From contig NZ_CP069526.1 of the NCBI RefSeq assembly GCF_016889705.1, positions 8,274,001 through 8,338,000 of the forward strand: a DNA stretch of 64,000 bases, in the 5' to 3' direction. The notes under the pieces are model-generated. The model was not told the DNA's origin. It worked only from the letters and a program-made list of their open reading frames with translations, and did not search any database. The first letter of the stretch is position 1, and each line of letters begins with the position of its first letter. Positions 30,031 to 38,596 of this stretch are shown here, in pieces. The stretch is from Amycolatopsis sp. FDAARGOS 1241. GTDB taxonomy: Bacteria > Actinomycetota > Actinomycetes > Mycobacteriales > Pseudonocardiaceae. A program made the position numbers and the translations under genes.

Positions 30031-30393
30031 GGAGGGTCTCCCCTACTCGGGAAAACTTCGCTCCACCAGGCCTGACCGGGGGTTTTGTTCCGTGGTGGTT
30101 CCGCGAACTCTCCACAGCACCTCAACCTGGTCACCTCCAGTATGCCCGCCCGGTCTCCGATGAGGCGGCAGTTCGAGGCGCGCTGGCTGTGAGTCCGGTC
30201 GCCGTCGCAGACCAGCCCGCGCGCACGCGGCCGCGACCCGGTGGCGCCGTGCCCATTGAGGGCCTTTGCCGGGCAGGCACCGACCGCGCCACGGCCTCCG
30301 GCGTGGTCATCCCGCACAATGTCGCCAGCAACGCCGACAGCCCGGAAGAGGTCCAGTCGATTGCGGACGCCTTTGCCGCCGCCGGTGGCCGCG
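30031..30393. other. Intergenic region between groES and the ArsR gene, no gene seen
   Basis: About 360 bases lie upstream of the groES promoter and downstream of arsR. Several open frames cross it, but none shows consistent codon bias, a good start site or a known motif. A decayed gene is possible. I see no hairpin that would be a clear terminator for arsR. Confidence 0.4.
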
Positions 30394-30771
30394 TCAGTTC
30401 TCGGCGCGCGGGCGGTGGGGTTCGGGGTGCCCGTCGGAGCCGAAGGGGAGGTCGCGGTCGACGTGGTCGGCGTGGTGCAGCGCCTGGGCAAGGAGGCGGC
30501 GGACGTGGTCGTCGGCGGCGGAGTAGAAGACGAACGTGCCCTCGCGGCGGCCCTTGACGAGGCCGGCGAGGCGCAGTTTGGCCAGGTGCTGCGAGACGGA
30601 CGTCGGGGTGACGCCGGCGAGTTCGGCCAGGCACGCGACGGACGACTCGCCCTGCAGGAGGGCCCACAGGACCTTGATGCGCGTCGGGTCGGCGAGCAGG
30701 CGGAAGGACTCGGCGGCGAGGTGCACCTGCTCGTCGTTGGGCATGTCGAAGTCCGGCAGCGCGCTGTGCAT
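30394..30771 (-). CDS. Zinc-sensing ArsR/SmtB-family repressor (CzrA-like)
   Basis: A 125-residue winged-helix repressor: FRLLADPTRIKVLWALLQGE begins the DNA-binding fold and TPTSVSQHLAKLRLAGLV is the recognition helix. The last helix keeps Asp87, His89, His100 and His103, the exact D-x-H-x10-H-x2-H spacing of the alpha-5 zinc site in CzrA/SmtB. Zinc binding should release DNA. It is divergent from a zinc CDF exporter 77 bases away, which it almost certainly controls. ATG 30771 is chosen; GTG 30780 is nine bases upstream. The C-terminal PHRPRAEN tail is extra. Confidence 0.93.
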   Translation of the reverse strand: MHSALPDFDMPNDEQVHLAAESFRLLADPTRIKVLWALLQGESSVACLAELAGVTPTSVSQHLAKLRLAGLVKGRREGTFVFYSAADDHVRRLLAQALHHADHVDRDLPFGSDGHPEPHRPRAEN

Positions 30772-30792
30772 GACGCGCACCCTACTCGGCTG

Positions 30793-30824
30793 CGTGCATA
30801 CCTACATACCTTCATGCATACGCA
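30793..30824. promoter_or_regulatory. Candidate ArsR operator between arsR and the CDF gene
   Basis: CATAC occurs at 30797-30801, 30805-30809 and 30817-30821, with CATG between the last two. This AT-rich patch in a GC-rich gap is the natural binding place for the zinc repressor and would cover both divergent promoters. Confidence 0.55.
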
Positions 30825-30847
30825 GGTACGCTGGTAGGCTCCCCGCC

Positions 30848-31819
30848 ATGACCACCGGTCACGGGCACCACCACGGCTTCGCCCGCGTGCGCCACGCCCT
30901 CGCCCCGCACAGCCACGACAGCACCGACCGCGTCGACGACGCGCTGGAGACCAGCCGGCGCGGGATCCGGGCGCTGGTCTGGTCGTTCGCCGCGCTCTTC
31001 GCGACCGCGCTCGTGCAGGTGGCACTCCTGCTGGTCACCGGATCCGTGGCCCTGCTGGGCGACACGATCCACAACTTCGCCGATGCACTGACCGCGTTGC
31101 CGCTCGGGCTCGCGTTCCTGCTGGGCCGCAAGGCGGCGACGCGCCGGTACACCTACGGGCTCGGCCGCGCCGAGGACCTCGCGGGCGTGGTGGTCGTGCT
31201 GATCATCGCCGGGTCCGCCGCACTGTCGGCGTACGAGGCGATCCGGCGGCTGGTCGACCCACAGCCGGTGACGCACCTGTGGGTCGTGGCGGTCGCCGGC
31301 GTGGCCGGGTTCGCCGGCAACGAGCTCGTCGCGCGCTACCGCATCACGGTCGGCCGGCAGATCGGGTCCGCCGCCCTCGTCGCCGACGGGCTGCACGCCC
31401 GCACCGACGGGTTCACCTCGCTGGCCGTCGTGCTGGGCGCGGCGGGTGTGGCGCTCGGTCTCCCGGCCGCCGACCCGATCATCGGCCTCGTCATCACCGC
31501 GGCGATCCTCCTGGTCCTGCGCGACGCCGCGAAGGAGGTGTTCCGCCGGCTCATGGACGGTGTCGATCCGTCCACTGTGGAACGCGCCGAGCGGGCCGCC
31601 CGCGCCGTCCCGGGCGTGCGCGATGTCGCGGACCTGCGGATGCGCTGGATCGGCCACCGCCTCCACGCGGACCTCGCCATCCGGGTCGACGACACCCTCA
31701 CCGTCGAGGCGGCCCACCGGCTCGCGCACGAGGTCGAAGACCGTCTGCGCGAAACCACGCCGCGGCTCGCGGCCGCCGTGATCCACACCGAACCGGCGGA
31801 GAGAGCCGGAATCGCCTGA
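30848..31819 (+). CDS. Cation diffusion facilitator, zinc exporter
   Basis: A 323-residue CDF protein. A His-rich start (HGHHHG) precedes six membrane helices. The transport site is His75/Asp79 in helix 2 (GDTIHNFAD) and His183/Asp187 in helix 5 (GLHARTD), the HD-HD pattern of zinc-selective CDF members. The C-terminal cytoplasmic domain (about 230-315) with RMRWIGHRLHADLAI dimerises and may bind metal. It exports Zn(II), perhaps Cd(II), by proton antiport. It is controlled by the divergent ArsR repressor. ATG 30848. Confidence 0.94.
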   Translation: MTTGHGHHHGFARVRHALAPHSHDSTDRVDDALETSRRGIRALVWSFAALFATALVQVALLLVTGSVALLGDTIHNFADALTALPLGLAFLLGRKAATRRYTYGLGRAEDLAGVVVVLIIAGSAALSAYEAIRRLVDPQPVTHLWVVAVAGVAGFAGNELVARYRITVGRQIGSAALVADGLHARTDGFTSLAVVLGAAGVALGLPAADPIIGLVITAAILLVLRDAAKEVFRRLMDGVDPSTVERAERAARAVPGVRDVADLRMRWIGHRLHADLAIRVDDTLTVEAAHRLAHEVEDRLRETTPRLAAAVIHTEPAERAGIA

Positions 31820-31849
31820 GCGCACCGCGATCCCGGTTACGCTCGGCGC

Positions 31850-32629
31850 GTGATCACCAAGATGGCCGACGACAGCGCGGGCGACGCGGGCTACGGCGAG
31901 ATCGGCAAGGTCTACCGGGGGTTCCGCAACCCCGATCCGCGGATCGCGCGGGCGATCGCCGACGTGCTCGGCGACGCGGAGACCGTGGTGAACGTCGGGG
32001 CCGGGGCGGGGTCGTACGAGCCCGCGGACCGGGCCGTGACGGCGGTCGAACCGTCGGCGTCGATGCGAGCACTGCGGCCCGCCGGGCGGCCGGCGGTGGA
32101 CGCGACAGCCGAGGACCTGCCGTTCGACGACGACAGCTTCGACGCGGCGATGGCGACCTTCACCGTGCACCAGTGGCCCGACCTCGCCAGGGGGCTGAGC
32201 GAGCTGCGACGGGTCACGACGGGACCGGTCGCGATCCTGACCTGCGACCCCGACCTCGTGCGCGGCTTCTGGCTCTACGAGTACGCGCCGGAGGTGCTCG
32301 ACACCGAAGCACGGCGCTACCCGTCGATCACGGAGCTCGCCGAAGGCCTGGGCGGCGAGGCCGAGACCATTCCCGTGCCCATCCCGAAGGACTGCGCCGA
32401 CGGGTTCAACGAGGCGTACTTCGGGCGCCCCGAGCTGCTGCTGGACCCGGCCGCGCGGCAGGCCTGCTCCGCGTGGAGCTTTGTCGACAAAAGTGCTCAC
32501 GGCCGGTTCGAATCCGCGCTCGAGCGGGATCTTGCCGACGGCACCTGGGACGCCGGCCACGGCCACCTCCGGCAGCAGCAGGCTTACGACGGCTCTCTCG
32601 TGCTCGTCGTCAGCCACCCGGCGGACTGA
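31850..32629 (+). CDS. Class I SAM-dependent methyltransferase
   Basis: About 259 residues. Motif I is degenerate but recognisable (VVNVGAGAGSYEPAD), followed by VTAVEPSASMRAL, and motif II-like EDLPFDDDSFDAAMATFTVHQW. This is the Methyltransf_11 layout. The substrate is unknown; later parts (EYAPEVLDTEARRYPS) recur in small-molecule methyltransferases of actinobacteria. GTG 31850 or ATG 31862 are possible. It follows the CDF gene by 30 bases on the same strand but has no obvious link to zinc. Confidence 0.85.
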   Translation: MITKMADDSAGDAGYGEIGKVYRGFRNPDPRIARAIADVLGDAETVVNVGAGAGSYEPADRAVTAVEPSASMRALRPAGRPAVDATAEDLPFDDDSFDAAMATFTVHQWPDLARGLSELRRVTTGPVAILTCDPDLVRGFWLYEYAPEVLDTEARRYPSITELAEGLGGEAETIPVPIPKDCADGFNEAYFGRPELLLDPAARQACSAWSFVDKSAHGRFESALERDLADGTWDAGHGHLRQQQAYDGSLVLVVSHPAD

Positions 32630-32730
32630 GTGCACCGCTGAGCGGAACCGCCGTAACGACGGATTACCACTTGCCCCCGGTTCTGGTTAGGTTTCGCCCG
32701 AACAGCACCTATCACCTGGGGGTCCCCACC

Positions 32731-34647
32731 ATGTCCCACACGCTTGCACGACGGCTCGCCGTCGCGGGTGGCGCGGGGTTGCTGGCGGTCGCGTTGGCGA
32801 CGCCGCTGCCCGCGCAGGCACAACCGCCGAACCAGCAACGCCAGCAGGACTTCGCGCACGCGGCGCACGAATTCGGCGTGCCGCTCGACGTGCTCCTCGG
32901 CGTCTCGTACCTGGAGTCCCGCTGGGACTACAACGCCGGCACGCCCAGCACGGCCGCCGGGTACGGGCCGATGCACCTCACAGATCTGCGCGCGGCCGGC
33001 GTCGTGACCAGCGAGTACGACCAGGGCGGCGAAGACCCGCGCGGGGACACCGCCCGGCCCGCGTTGCACCCGAAGGCCGACGGGCCCGCCGCCGCGCCGC
33101 CGAGCCTGCAGACCGTCGACGAGGCGGCCGCGCTGCTGCACACCGACGCCGCCACGCTGCGTCGCGACCCGGCGCAGAACATCCGCGGCGGCGCGGCGCT
33201 GCTGGCCGAGTACCAGCGCCGCCTCGGCGTTCGCAGCACCGACGCGCAGGACTGGTACGGCGCCGTTGCCGCGTACAGCCATTCGGAGGACGTGACGGCG
33301 GCGCGGACGTTCGCCGACGAGGTCTTCGACACCATCGCGACGGGCGAGAAGCGCACGACCGACGACGGCCAGACGGTCACCCTCGCCGCGACGCCGGGCC
33401 TGACACCCGACCGCTCGCAGGCCGCCCGGCTCGGGCTGCGCGCCGACGCGCCGCCCGCCACGGAGTGCCCGGAGTCGGTTGCTTGCGAGTCCGTGCCCGC
33501 GCCCTACCAGGAGCTACCGGGCGGCGACTACGGCAACTACGACATCGCGAACCGGCCGCAGAGCCAGAAGATCGACACCATCGTCATCCACGACACCGAG
33601 GGCTACTGGGCCGACGCGCTCACGCTGGCGCAGGACCCGACGTACCTCGCGTGGCACTACACCGTGCGCTCGCAGGACGGGCTGATCGCGCAGCACGTGG
33701 CGACGAAGGACGTCGGGTGGCACGCGGGCAACTGGTACGTCAACGCGAAGTCGATCGGCATCGAGCACGAGGGCTTCGCCGCGCAGGGCACCTGGTACAC
33801 GGAGGCGATGTACCGGTCGTCGGCGAAGCTCGTCGGCTACCTGGCGAAGCGTTACGGCGTCCCGCTCGACCGCGCGCACATCATCGGCCACGACAACGTG
33901 CCGGGCACCACGCCCGCGACGATCGCCGGCATGCACTGGGACCCTGGGCCGTACTGGGACTGGTCGCACTACTTCGACCTGCTGGGTGCGCCGATCAAGC
34001 CGACGGGCCGGCCCGGTTCGCCGATGGTGACGATCGCGCCGTCGTTCACCACCAACAAACCCGTGATCACCGGCTGCGACAAGATCGGGTCCGGTGACCC
34101 CTGCCCGGTGCGGGGTTCGGAAGCGGTGTGGCTGCACACGGCGCCGGACGCGTCGTCGCCGTTGCTGGCCGATGCAGGGCTGCACGGGTCATCACCGTCC
34201 ACTGTGGACGTGTCCGATGTGGGCAGCCGCGTGGCCACCGGCCAGAAGTACGCGGTGGCTGGACGTCAGGGCGGCTGGACGGCGATCTGGTACCTCGGGC
34301 AGAAGGGCTGGCTGCCGAGTTCGGCGGTGATCCCGGCGAGCGGGCTCGTGGTGACACCTCGCCCGGGCAAGGCGACGATTCCCGTGTACGGACGGGCGTT
34401 CCCGGAGGCGTCGGCGTACCCGGCGGGGATCACCCCGCAGGCGCTGGCCCCGATGCCCTACACGTTCTCCGCGGGCCAGAAGTACACCGTCGGCGGCATC
34501 GTCGGCTCGGAGTACTACTCGGCGACGACGTTCGACGTGTCCCAGCACGTGGTCGTGCGGGGCAAGACGAAGTACGTCGAAATCCAGTTCGGGCACCGCA
34601 TCGAGTACGTCAACCTCGACGACGTGCTGCTGCTGCCGGCGATCTGA
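32731..34647 (+). CDS. Secreted N-acetylmuramoyl-L-alanine amidase with lysozyme-like N-terminal region
   Basis: A 638-residue exported cell-wall hydrolase. A Sec signal peptide (about 1-31, ending PAQAQ) is followed by a lysozyme-like helical region (about 40-190), with LGVSYLESRWDYNAG resembling an SLT active-site helix around its Glu. An Amidase_2 domain (about 265-420) has zinc ligands in TIVIHDTEG, WHYTV and GHDNVPGT...DPG. A C-terminal SH3-like region is rich in WLHTAPD and GWLPSS. It cuts the muramyl-peptide amide bond, and may also cleave the glycan strand. ATG 32731. A 25-base terminator follows. Confidence 0.92.
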   Translation: MSHTLARRLAVAGGAGLLAVALATPLPAQAQPPNQQRQQDFAHAAHEFGVPLDVLLGVSYLESRWDYNAGTPSTAAGYGPMHLTDLRAAGVVTSEYDQGGEDPRGDTARPALHPKADGPAAAPPSLQTVDEAAALLHTDAATLRRDPAQNIRGGAALLAEYQRRLGVRSTDAQDWYGAVAAYSHSEDVTAARTFADEVFDTIATGEKRTTDDGQTVTLAATPGLTPDRSQAARLGLRADAPPATECPESVACESVPAPYQELPGGDYGNYDIANRPQSQKIDTIVIHDTEGYWADALTLAQDPTYLAWHYTVRSQDGLIAQHVATKDVGWHAGNWYVNAKSIGIEHEGFAAQGTWYTEAMYRSSAKLVGYLAKRYGVPLDRAHIIGHDNVPGTTPATIAGMHWDPGPYWDWSHYFDLLGAPIKPTGRPGSPMVTIAPSFTTNKPVITGCDKIGSGDPCPVRGSEAVWLHTAPDASSPLLADAGLHGSSPSTVDVSDVGSRVATGQKYAVAGRQGGWTAIWYLGQKGWLPSSAVIPASGLVVTPRPGKATIPVYGRAFPEASAYPAGITPQALAPMPYTFSAGQKYTVGGIVGSEYYSATTFDVSQHVVVRGKTKYVEIQFGHRIEYVNLDDVLLLPAI

Positions 34648-34701
34648 GCTGACGGCAACGGCCCCTCCCGGAGGTTTCCGGGAGGGGCCGTTGCCGTCAG
34701 C
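34648..34701. terminator. Strong terminator between the amidase and tsaD
   Basis: A perfect 25-base inverted repeat (34648-34672 and 34677-34701) with loop GGTT sits at the amidase stop. It can act on both strands. The 125 bases between it and tsaD hold no clear gene. Confidence 0.92.
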
Positions 34702-34826
34702 TGTCGAGGGCCACCTTGCCGCCCGCGGTGGTCTCGGTGTTGCGACGCCCGGCCACGCGGCCGACCGAGCCGTCGCGGCTGTCGAGGACCTGCTCACCAC
34801 GCGGCAGGCGCTGGACTGGCCGCGAA

Positions 34827-35873
34827 CTAGAGCGACACGACCTCGACCGACAGTCCCGGGTTCGCGGAGAACTCCCACGGCGCCGTCGGCCGCCCGGCCG
34901 CGACGACGTGGGCGCCCAGCGCCGCGATCATCGCGCCGTTGTCCGTGCACAGCCGCGGGCGCGGCACGCGCAGCTCGATGCCGGCCGCCGCGCAGCGTTC
35001 GGCCGCGAGCTCCGAGAGCCGCGAGTTCGCTGCGACGCCACCGGAGATCACGATCGTGCCGATCCCTTGTTCCCGCGCCGCTTTCACGGCCTTGGCCGTC
35101 AGCACGTCGGCGACGGCCTCCTGGAACGACGCTGCGACGTCGTTCACCGGCACCTGACTCCCGGAGCGCTCGACGTTCTCCACCCAGCGGGCCACAGCCG
35201 TCTTCAAGCCCGAGAACGAGAAGTCGAACTTCGCGTCGCGCGGGCCGGTCATGCCGCGCGGGAACGCGATGGCCGATCCGTTGCCGAGCTTCGCCGCCTT
35301 GTCGATGGGCGGCCCGCCCGGGTAGGGCAGGTCGAGCACGCGCGCGACCTTGTCGTAGGCCTCGCCGGCGGCGTCGTCCACAGTGGACCCGATCTCGGCG
35401 ATCTTCGACGCGATGTCGTCCACGCGCAGCAGCTGCGTGTGCCCGCCGGACACGAGCAGCGCCAGCACCGGCGAGGGCAGCGGCCCGTGCTGCAGCGTGT
35501 CCACGGCGATGTGCCCGGCCAGGTGGTTCACGCCGTACAGCGGCACGTCGAGCGCCGACGCGTAGGCTTTCGCCGCCGAAACGCCCACCAGCAGCGCGCC
35601 CGCCAGGCCGGGGCCCGCGGTCACCGCGATGGCGTCCACATCGGACAGTTTCAGCCCCGCCGTCGCGAACGCGCGCTCGGCCGTGGGCACCATCGCCTCG
35701 AGGTGCGCCCGGCTGGCGACCTCGGGCACCACGCCGCCGAAGCGGGCGTGCTGTTCGACGCTCGAGGCCACCTCGTCGGCGAGCAGCTCCACCTTGCCGT
35801 CGTCGTGCAGGCGGACCAGGCCGACGCCGGTCTCGTCGCAGGAGCTCTCGATTCCCATGATGACGCGCGACAT
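34827..35873 (-). CDS. tsaD: tRNA N6-threonylcarbamoyltransferase TsaD
   Basis: A 348-residue ATPase-fold protein that, with TsaB and TsaE, attaches threonylcarbamoyl to A37 of ANN-decoding tRNAs (t6A). Motifs: [12 protein letters not shown] at the start, metal ligands NHLAGHIAV (H-x3-H), [19 protein letters not shown], and [10 protein letters not shown] with CTDNGAMIA in the C-terminal half. The ATG overlaps the rimI stop by one base (TGATG). It ends a tight operon tsaB-rimI-tsaD. Confidence 0.98.
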   Translation of the reverse strand: MSRVIMGIESSCDETGVGLVRLHDDGKVELLADEVASSVEQHARFGGVVPEVASRAHLEAMVPTAERAFATAGLKLSDVDAIAVTAGPGLAGALLVGVSAAKAYASALDVPLYGVNHLAGHIAVDTLQHGPLPSPVLALLVSGGHTQLLRVDDIASKIAEIGSTVDDAAGEAYDKVARVLDLPYPGGPPIDKAAKLGNGSAIAFPRGMTGPRDAKFDFSFSGLKTAVARWVENVERSGSQVPVNDVAASFQEAVADVLTAKAVKAAREQGIGTIVISGGVAANSRLSELAAERCAAAGIELRVPRPRLCTDNGAMIAALGAHVVAAGRPTAPWEFSANPGLSVEVVSL

Positions 35874-36355
35874 CAGCCGGCCACCTCATCTCGTGCCGGG
35901 GTCCGCGCGGGGCGGACCATGGTGAAGGCGTCGGCGCCGGAGGGCTGGTAGTAGCGCTTCCGGATGCCGAGTTTCTCGAAACCGTGCCGTTCATACAGCC
36001 CGACGGCCGTGTCGTTGTCGGTGCGCACCTCGAGGAACACCGGTGCCGACAGTTCGTCGGCGCGTTCCAGCAGCGCGCGCAGCAGGGCCTTGCCGATGCC
36101 CTGGCCCTGCGCCTCGGGCACCACGCCGATCGTGTGCACGCTCGTCTCGTAGTCCCCGCGGCGGCCCACCACCGCGAGGCCGGCGTACCCGAGCAGCTCG
36201 GTGCCTTCATCGGAGCGGGCGGCGACGTACAGGTGGCCCTGGTCGAGTTCGGAGTGGAACGCCGCGGCGCTCCACGGATCGTCGCCCGGGAAGAGGACCT
36301 GCTCGATCTCCGCGCAGCGCCGGACGTCGCTGCGACGCAGGCGGTCGAGCTTCAC
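35873..36355 (-). CDS. rimI: Ribosomal protein S18-alanine N-acetyltransferase RimI
   Basis: A 160-residue GNAT acetyltransferase. The acetyl-CoA motif is [16 protein letters not shown], with [20 protein letters not shown] for the last strand and helix. RimI acetylates the N-terminus of ribosomal S18, and in actinobacteria probably others. GTG 36355 overlaps tsaB stop by four bases (GTGA). Its position between tsaB and tsaD is conserved in many bacteria. Confidence 0.96.
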   Translation of the reverse strand: MKLDRLRRSDVRRCAEIEQVLFPGDDPWSAAAFHSELDQGHLYVAARSDEGTELLGYAGLAVVGRRGDYETSVHTIGVVPEAQGQGIGKALLRALLERADELSAPVFLEVRTDNDTAVGLYERHGFEKLGIRKRYYQPSGADAFTMVRPARTPARDEVAG

Positions 36356-37017
36356 GGTGCGGTCACCCGTTTCCGAGCCGTGGGCTCGACGGCGTCGGGG
36401 CGGCGCAGGTACAGCGGGGTCAGCCGCGCGGGTTCGGCGCGCGCCAGCAGGGCCTCCCGCGCGAGGGCGACCAGGCCGGCGGGCGAGGGGAACCGCGGCT
36501 CGATGGGCACGACGCCGATCGTGTCGGCGTACAGCAGGGCACCGTCTCCGGCGGCGACGCGCGCGCTGGTCTCGACTTCCGCGGGCTTCTGCACGTGGGG
36601 ACCGCTCACGCGGACGCCCGCGGCGTCGTACTCGGCCCAGTACACCTCGCGGCGACGCGCGTCGGTGAGCACGAGGAACGGCTTGTCGGTGCGCACCACC
36701 TCGGCGGCGATCGCGTCGAGGCTGCCCACGGGGTGGACGGGGATGCCGAGCGCGTGGCCGTACGCGGCCGCCGTGGCCATGCCGGCGCGCAGGCCCGTGA
36801 ACGGGCCGGGGCCGACGCCGCAGACGATCGCGTCGAGGTCGCGCAGGGTCACCCCGGCAGCTTCGGCCGCGGCCGTCGCGTGCGGGGTAATGAGCTCGCC
36901 GTGGGCTCGCGGGTCCACCGTCACGCGGTCGGCCCGGGTGGTCAGTTCCGCCTCGTCCACGGCGACGATGCCCGCGGTCACCGCCGGGGTCGAGGTGTCG
37001 ATCGCCAGTACCAGCAC
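36352..37017 (-). CDS. tsaB: t6A synthesis protein TsaB
   Basis: A 221-residue TsaD-like scaffold protein with the ASKHA fold. VLVLAIDTSTPAVTAG starts it, and ITPHATAAA and VGPGPFTGLRAGMA are typical. It lacks the metal-binding His pair of TsaD and serves as partner in the t6A complex. GTG 37017 is chosen as the start consistent with the family; the frame stays open upstream but without homology. It heads the operon tsaB-rimI-tsaD. Confidence 0.95.
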   Translation of the reverse strand: MLVLAIDTSTPAVTAGIVAVDEAELTTRADRVTVDPRAHGELITPHATAAAEAAGVTLRDLDAIVCGVGPGPFTGLRAGMATAAAYGHALGIPVHPVGSLDAIAAEVVRTDKPFLVLTDARRREVYWAEYDAAGVRVSGPHVQKPAEVETSARVAAGDGALLYADTIGVVPIEPRFPSPAGLVALAREALLARAEPARLTPLYLRRPDAVEPTARKRVTAP

Positions 37018-37171
37018 GGTATCCCAGCTTACGTCCAGTCCCGGAGCACGAGGCTGGCGGGCCGATCGGGGCAACCCTCCAGCCGTGTGAATCGCGTCGC
37101 AGGTGGTGAGCGTCACCGCGCGGTACGGTGCGGATCTGACACCCGCCGATGCCGTGCTGGAGGTCCTCGCC

Positions 37172-38596
37172 GTGCCCGATCCGCTGTTCCCCGCGATCAC
37201 CGCCGGTTCCCCGAAAGAGGCCTTGCGCTTCGGCGATCAGGTCCTCACCCACGCCGAGCTGGGCGCGGTCGCCGGCTCGCTCGCGGCCGGGCTGCCCGCC
37301 GGCCGGATCGCGGTGTGGGCGACGCCGACGCTGCACACGAGCGTCGCCGTGGTCGCCGCGCTGCTCGCCGGCGTGCCGGTGGTGCCCCTGAACCCGAAGA
37401 TCGGTGAACGCGAGCTCGCTCACATCCTCGCCGACAGCACCCCCGAGCTGGTGCTGGCCGAGCCCGGCGCCGAGCTGCCGGCCGGGTTGTCCGGGCTCGA
37501 GCGCCGGGACATCCCGCTGACGGGAACCGGCCCGGTGCCCTCGGCGGAACCGGACGCCGAGGCGCCCGCGTTCATCGTCTACACCTCCGGGACCACCGGC
37601 CCGCCCAAGGGCGTGGTGCTCCCCCGTCGCGCCGTCGCCTCGACGCTCGACGCGCTGGAGGACGCGTGGCAGTGGTCGGCCGCCGATGTGCTGGTGCACG
37701 GCCTGCCGCTGTTCCACGTGCACGGCCTGATCCTGGGCATCCTCGGCCCGCTGCGCCGCGGCGGCTCGGTGCGCCACCTCGGCCGGTTCTCGACCGAGGG
37801 CGTGGCCCGGGAGCTGCGCACCGGCGCGACGATGATGTTCGGCGTCCCGACGATGTACCACCGCATCGCGGAGACGGTGGCGACCGACTCCGCGCTGGCC
37901 GACGCGTTGCGCGGCGCCCGGCTGCTCGTGTCGGGGTCGGCGGCGCTGCCGGTGCGCGACCACCAGCGCATCACGGCGGCGACCGGGCAGGAGGTCGTGG
38001 AGCGCTACGGGATGACCGAGACGCTGATGAACACCAGCGTCCGCGCCGACGGCGAACGCAAGCCGGGCACGGTCGGGGTGCCGCTCGCGGGTGTCGAGCT
38101 GCGGCTGATCGGCGACGCGGGAGAGGAAATCACCGAAACCGAGACGGTCGGCGAGATCCACGTTCGCGGGACCAACCTGTTCACCGAGTACCTCAACCGG
38201 CCCGACGCGACGGCGGCCGCGGTCGTCGACGGCTGGTTCCGCACCGGCGACATGGCGACACGCGACGCCGATGGGTACGTGAAGATCGTCGGCCGGAAAG
38301 CGACGGACCTGATCAAGAGCGGCGGGTACAAGATCGGCGCGGGCGAGATCGAGAACGCGCTGCTGGAGCACCCGGGCGTCGCGGAGGCGGCCGTGACGGG
38401 TGAGCCCGACGCCGACCTCGGTGAGCGGATCGTGGCGTGGGTGGTGCCCTCGGGTGGTGACCGGCCCTCGGCCGGCGAGCTCGCGGACCACGTGGCGAAA
38501 CTGCTGGCGCCGCACAAGCGGCCGCGCGTCGTGCGGTACCTGGATGCCTTGCCGCGCAACGACATGGGCAAGATCATGAAACGGGCGCTGGGGTGA
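37172..38596 (+). CDS. matB: Malonyl-CoA synthetase MatB
   Basis: A 474-residue AMP-forming ligase that joins malonate (or methylmalonate) to CoA. It begins VPDPLFPAITAG and matches my recollection of Streptomyces coelicolor MatB closely: VAVVAALLAGVPVVPLNPKIG, YTSGTTGPPKGVVLPRRA, PLFHVHGLILGILGPLRRGG, ERYGMTETLMNTSVRADGE and the Lys of RNDMGKIMKRALG. GTG 37172 has GGAGG eight bases before it. It supplies malonyl-CoA from free malonate, useful for polyketide or fatty-acid synthesis. It is coupled (GTGA) to the carboxyltransferase. Confidence 0.93.
   Translation: MPDPLFPAITAGSPKEALRFGDQVLTHAELGAVAGSLAAGLPAGRIAVWATPTLHTSVAVVAALLAGVPVVPLNPKIGERELAHILADSTPELVLAEPGAELPAGLSGLERRDIPLTGTGPVPSAEPDAEAPAFIVYTSGTTGPPKGVVLPRRAVASTLDALEDAWQWSAADVLVHGLPLFHVHGLILGILGPLRRGGSVRHLGRFSTEGVARELRTGATMMFGVPTMYHRIAETVATDSALADALRGARLLVSGSAALPVRDHQRITAATGQEVVERYGMTETLMNTSVRADGERKPGTVGVPLAGVELRLIGDAGEEITETETVGEIHVRGTNLFTEYLNRPDATAAAVVDGWFRTGDMATRDADGYVKIVGRKATDLIKSGGYKIGAGEIENALLEHPGVAEAAVTGEPDADLGERIVAWVVPSGGDRPSAGELADHVAKLLAPHKRPRVVRYLDALPRNDMGKIMKRALG

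Noticed and set aside
30131..30393. Possible small gene between groES and arsR
   Set aside because: Open frames exist on both strands but none has consistent third-position GC, start site or recognisable motif.
31279..32730. A long open frame upstream of, and in frame with, the secreted amidase
   Set aside because: It lies antisense-like in another frame of the CDF and methyltransferase genes, is Arg-rich with wrong codon bias, and would put the signal peptide in mid-protein. The ATG at 32731 is clearly the start.
36356..38515. An extended minus-strand frame upstream of rimI
   Set aside because: It overlaps tsaB and matB in shadow frames and has low-complexity Arg/Gly composition. rimI starts at 36355, overlapping tsaB by four bases.
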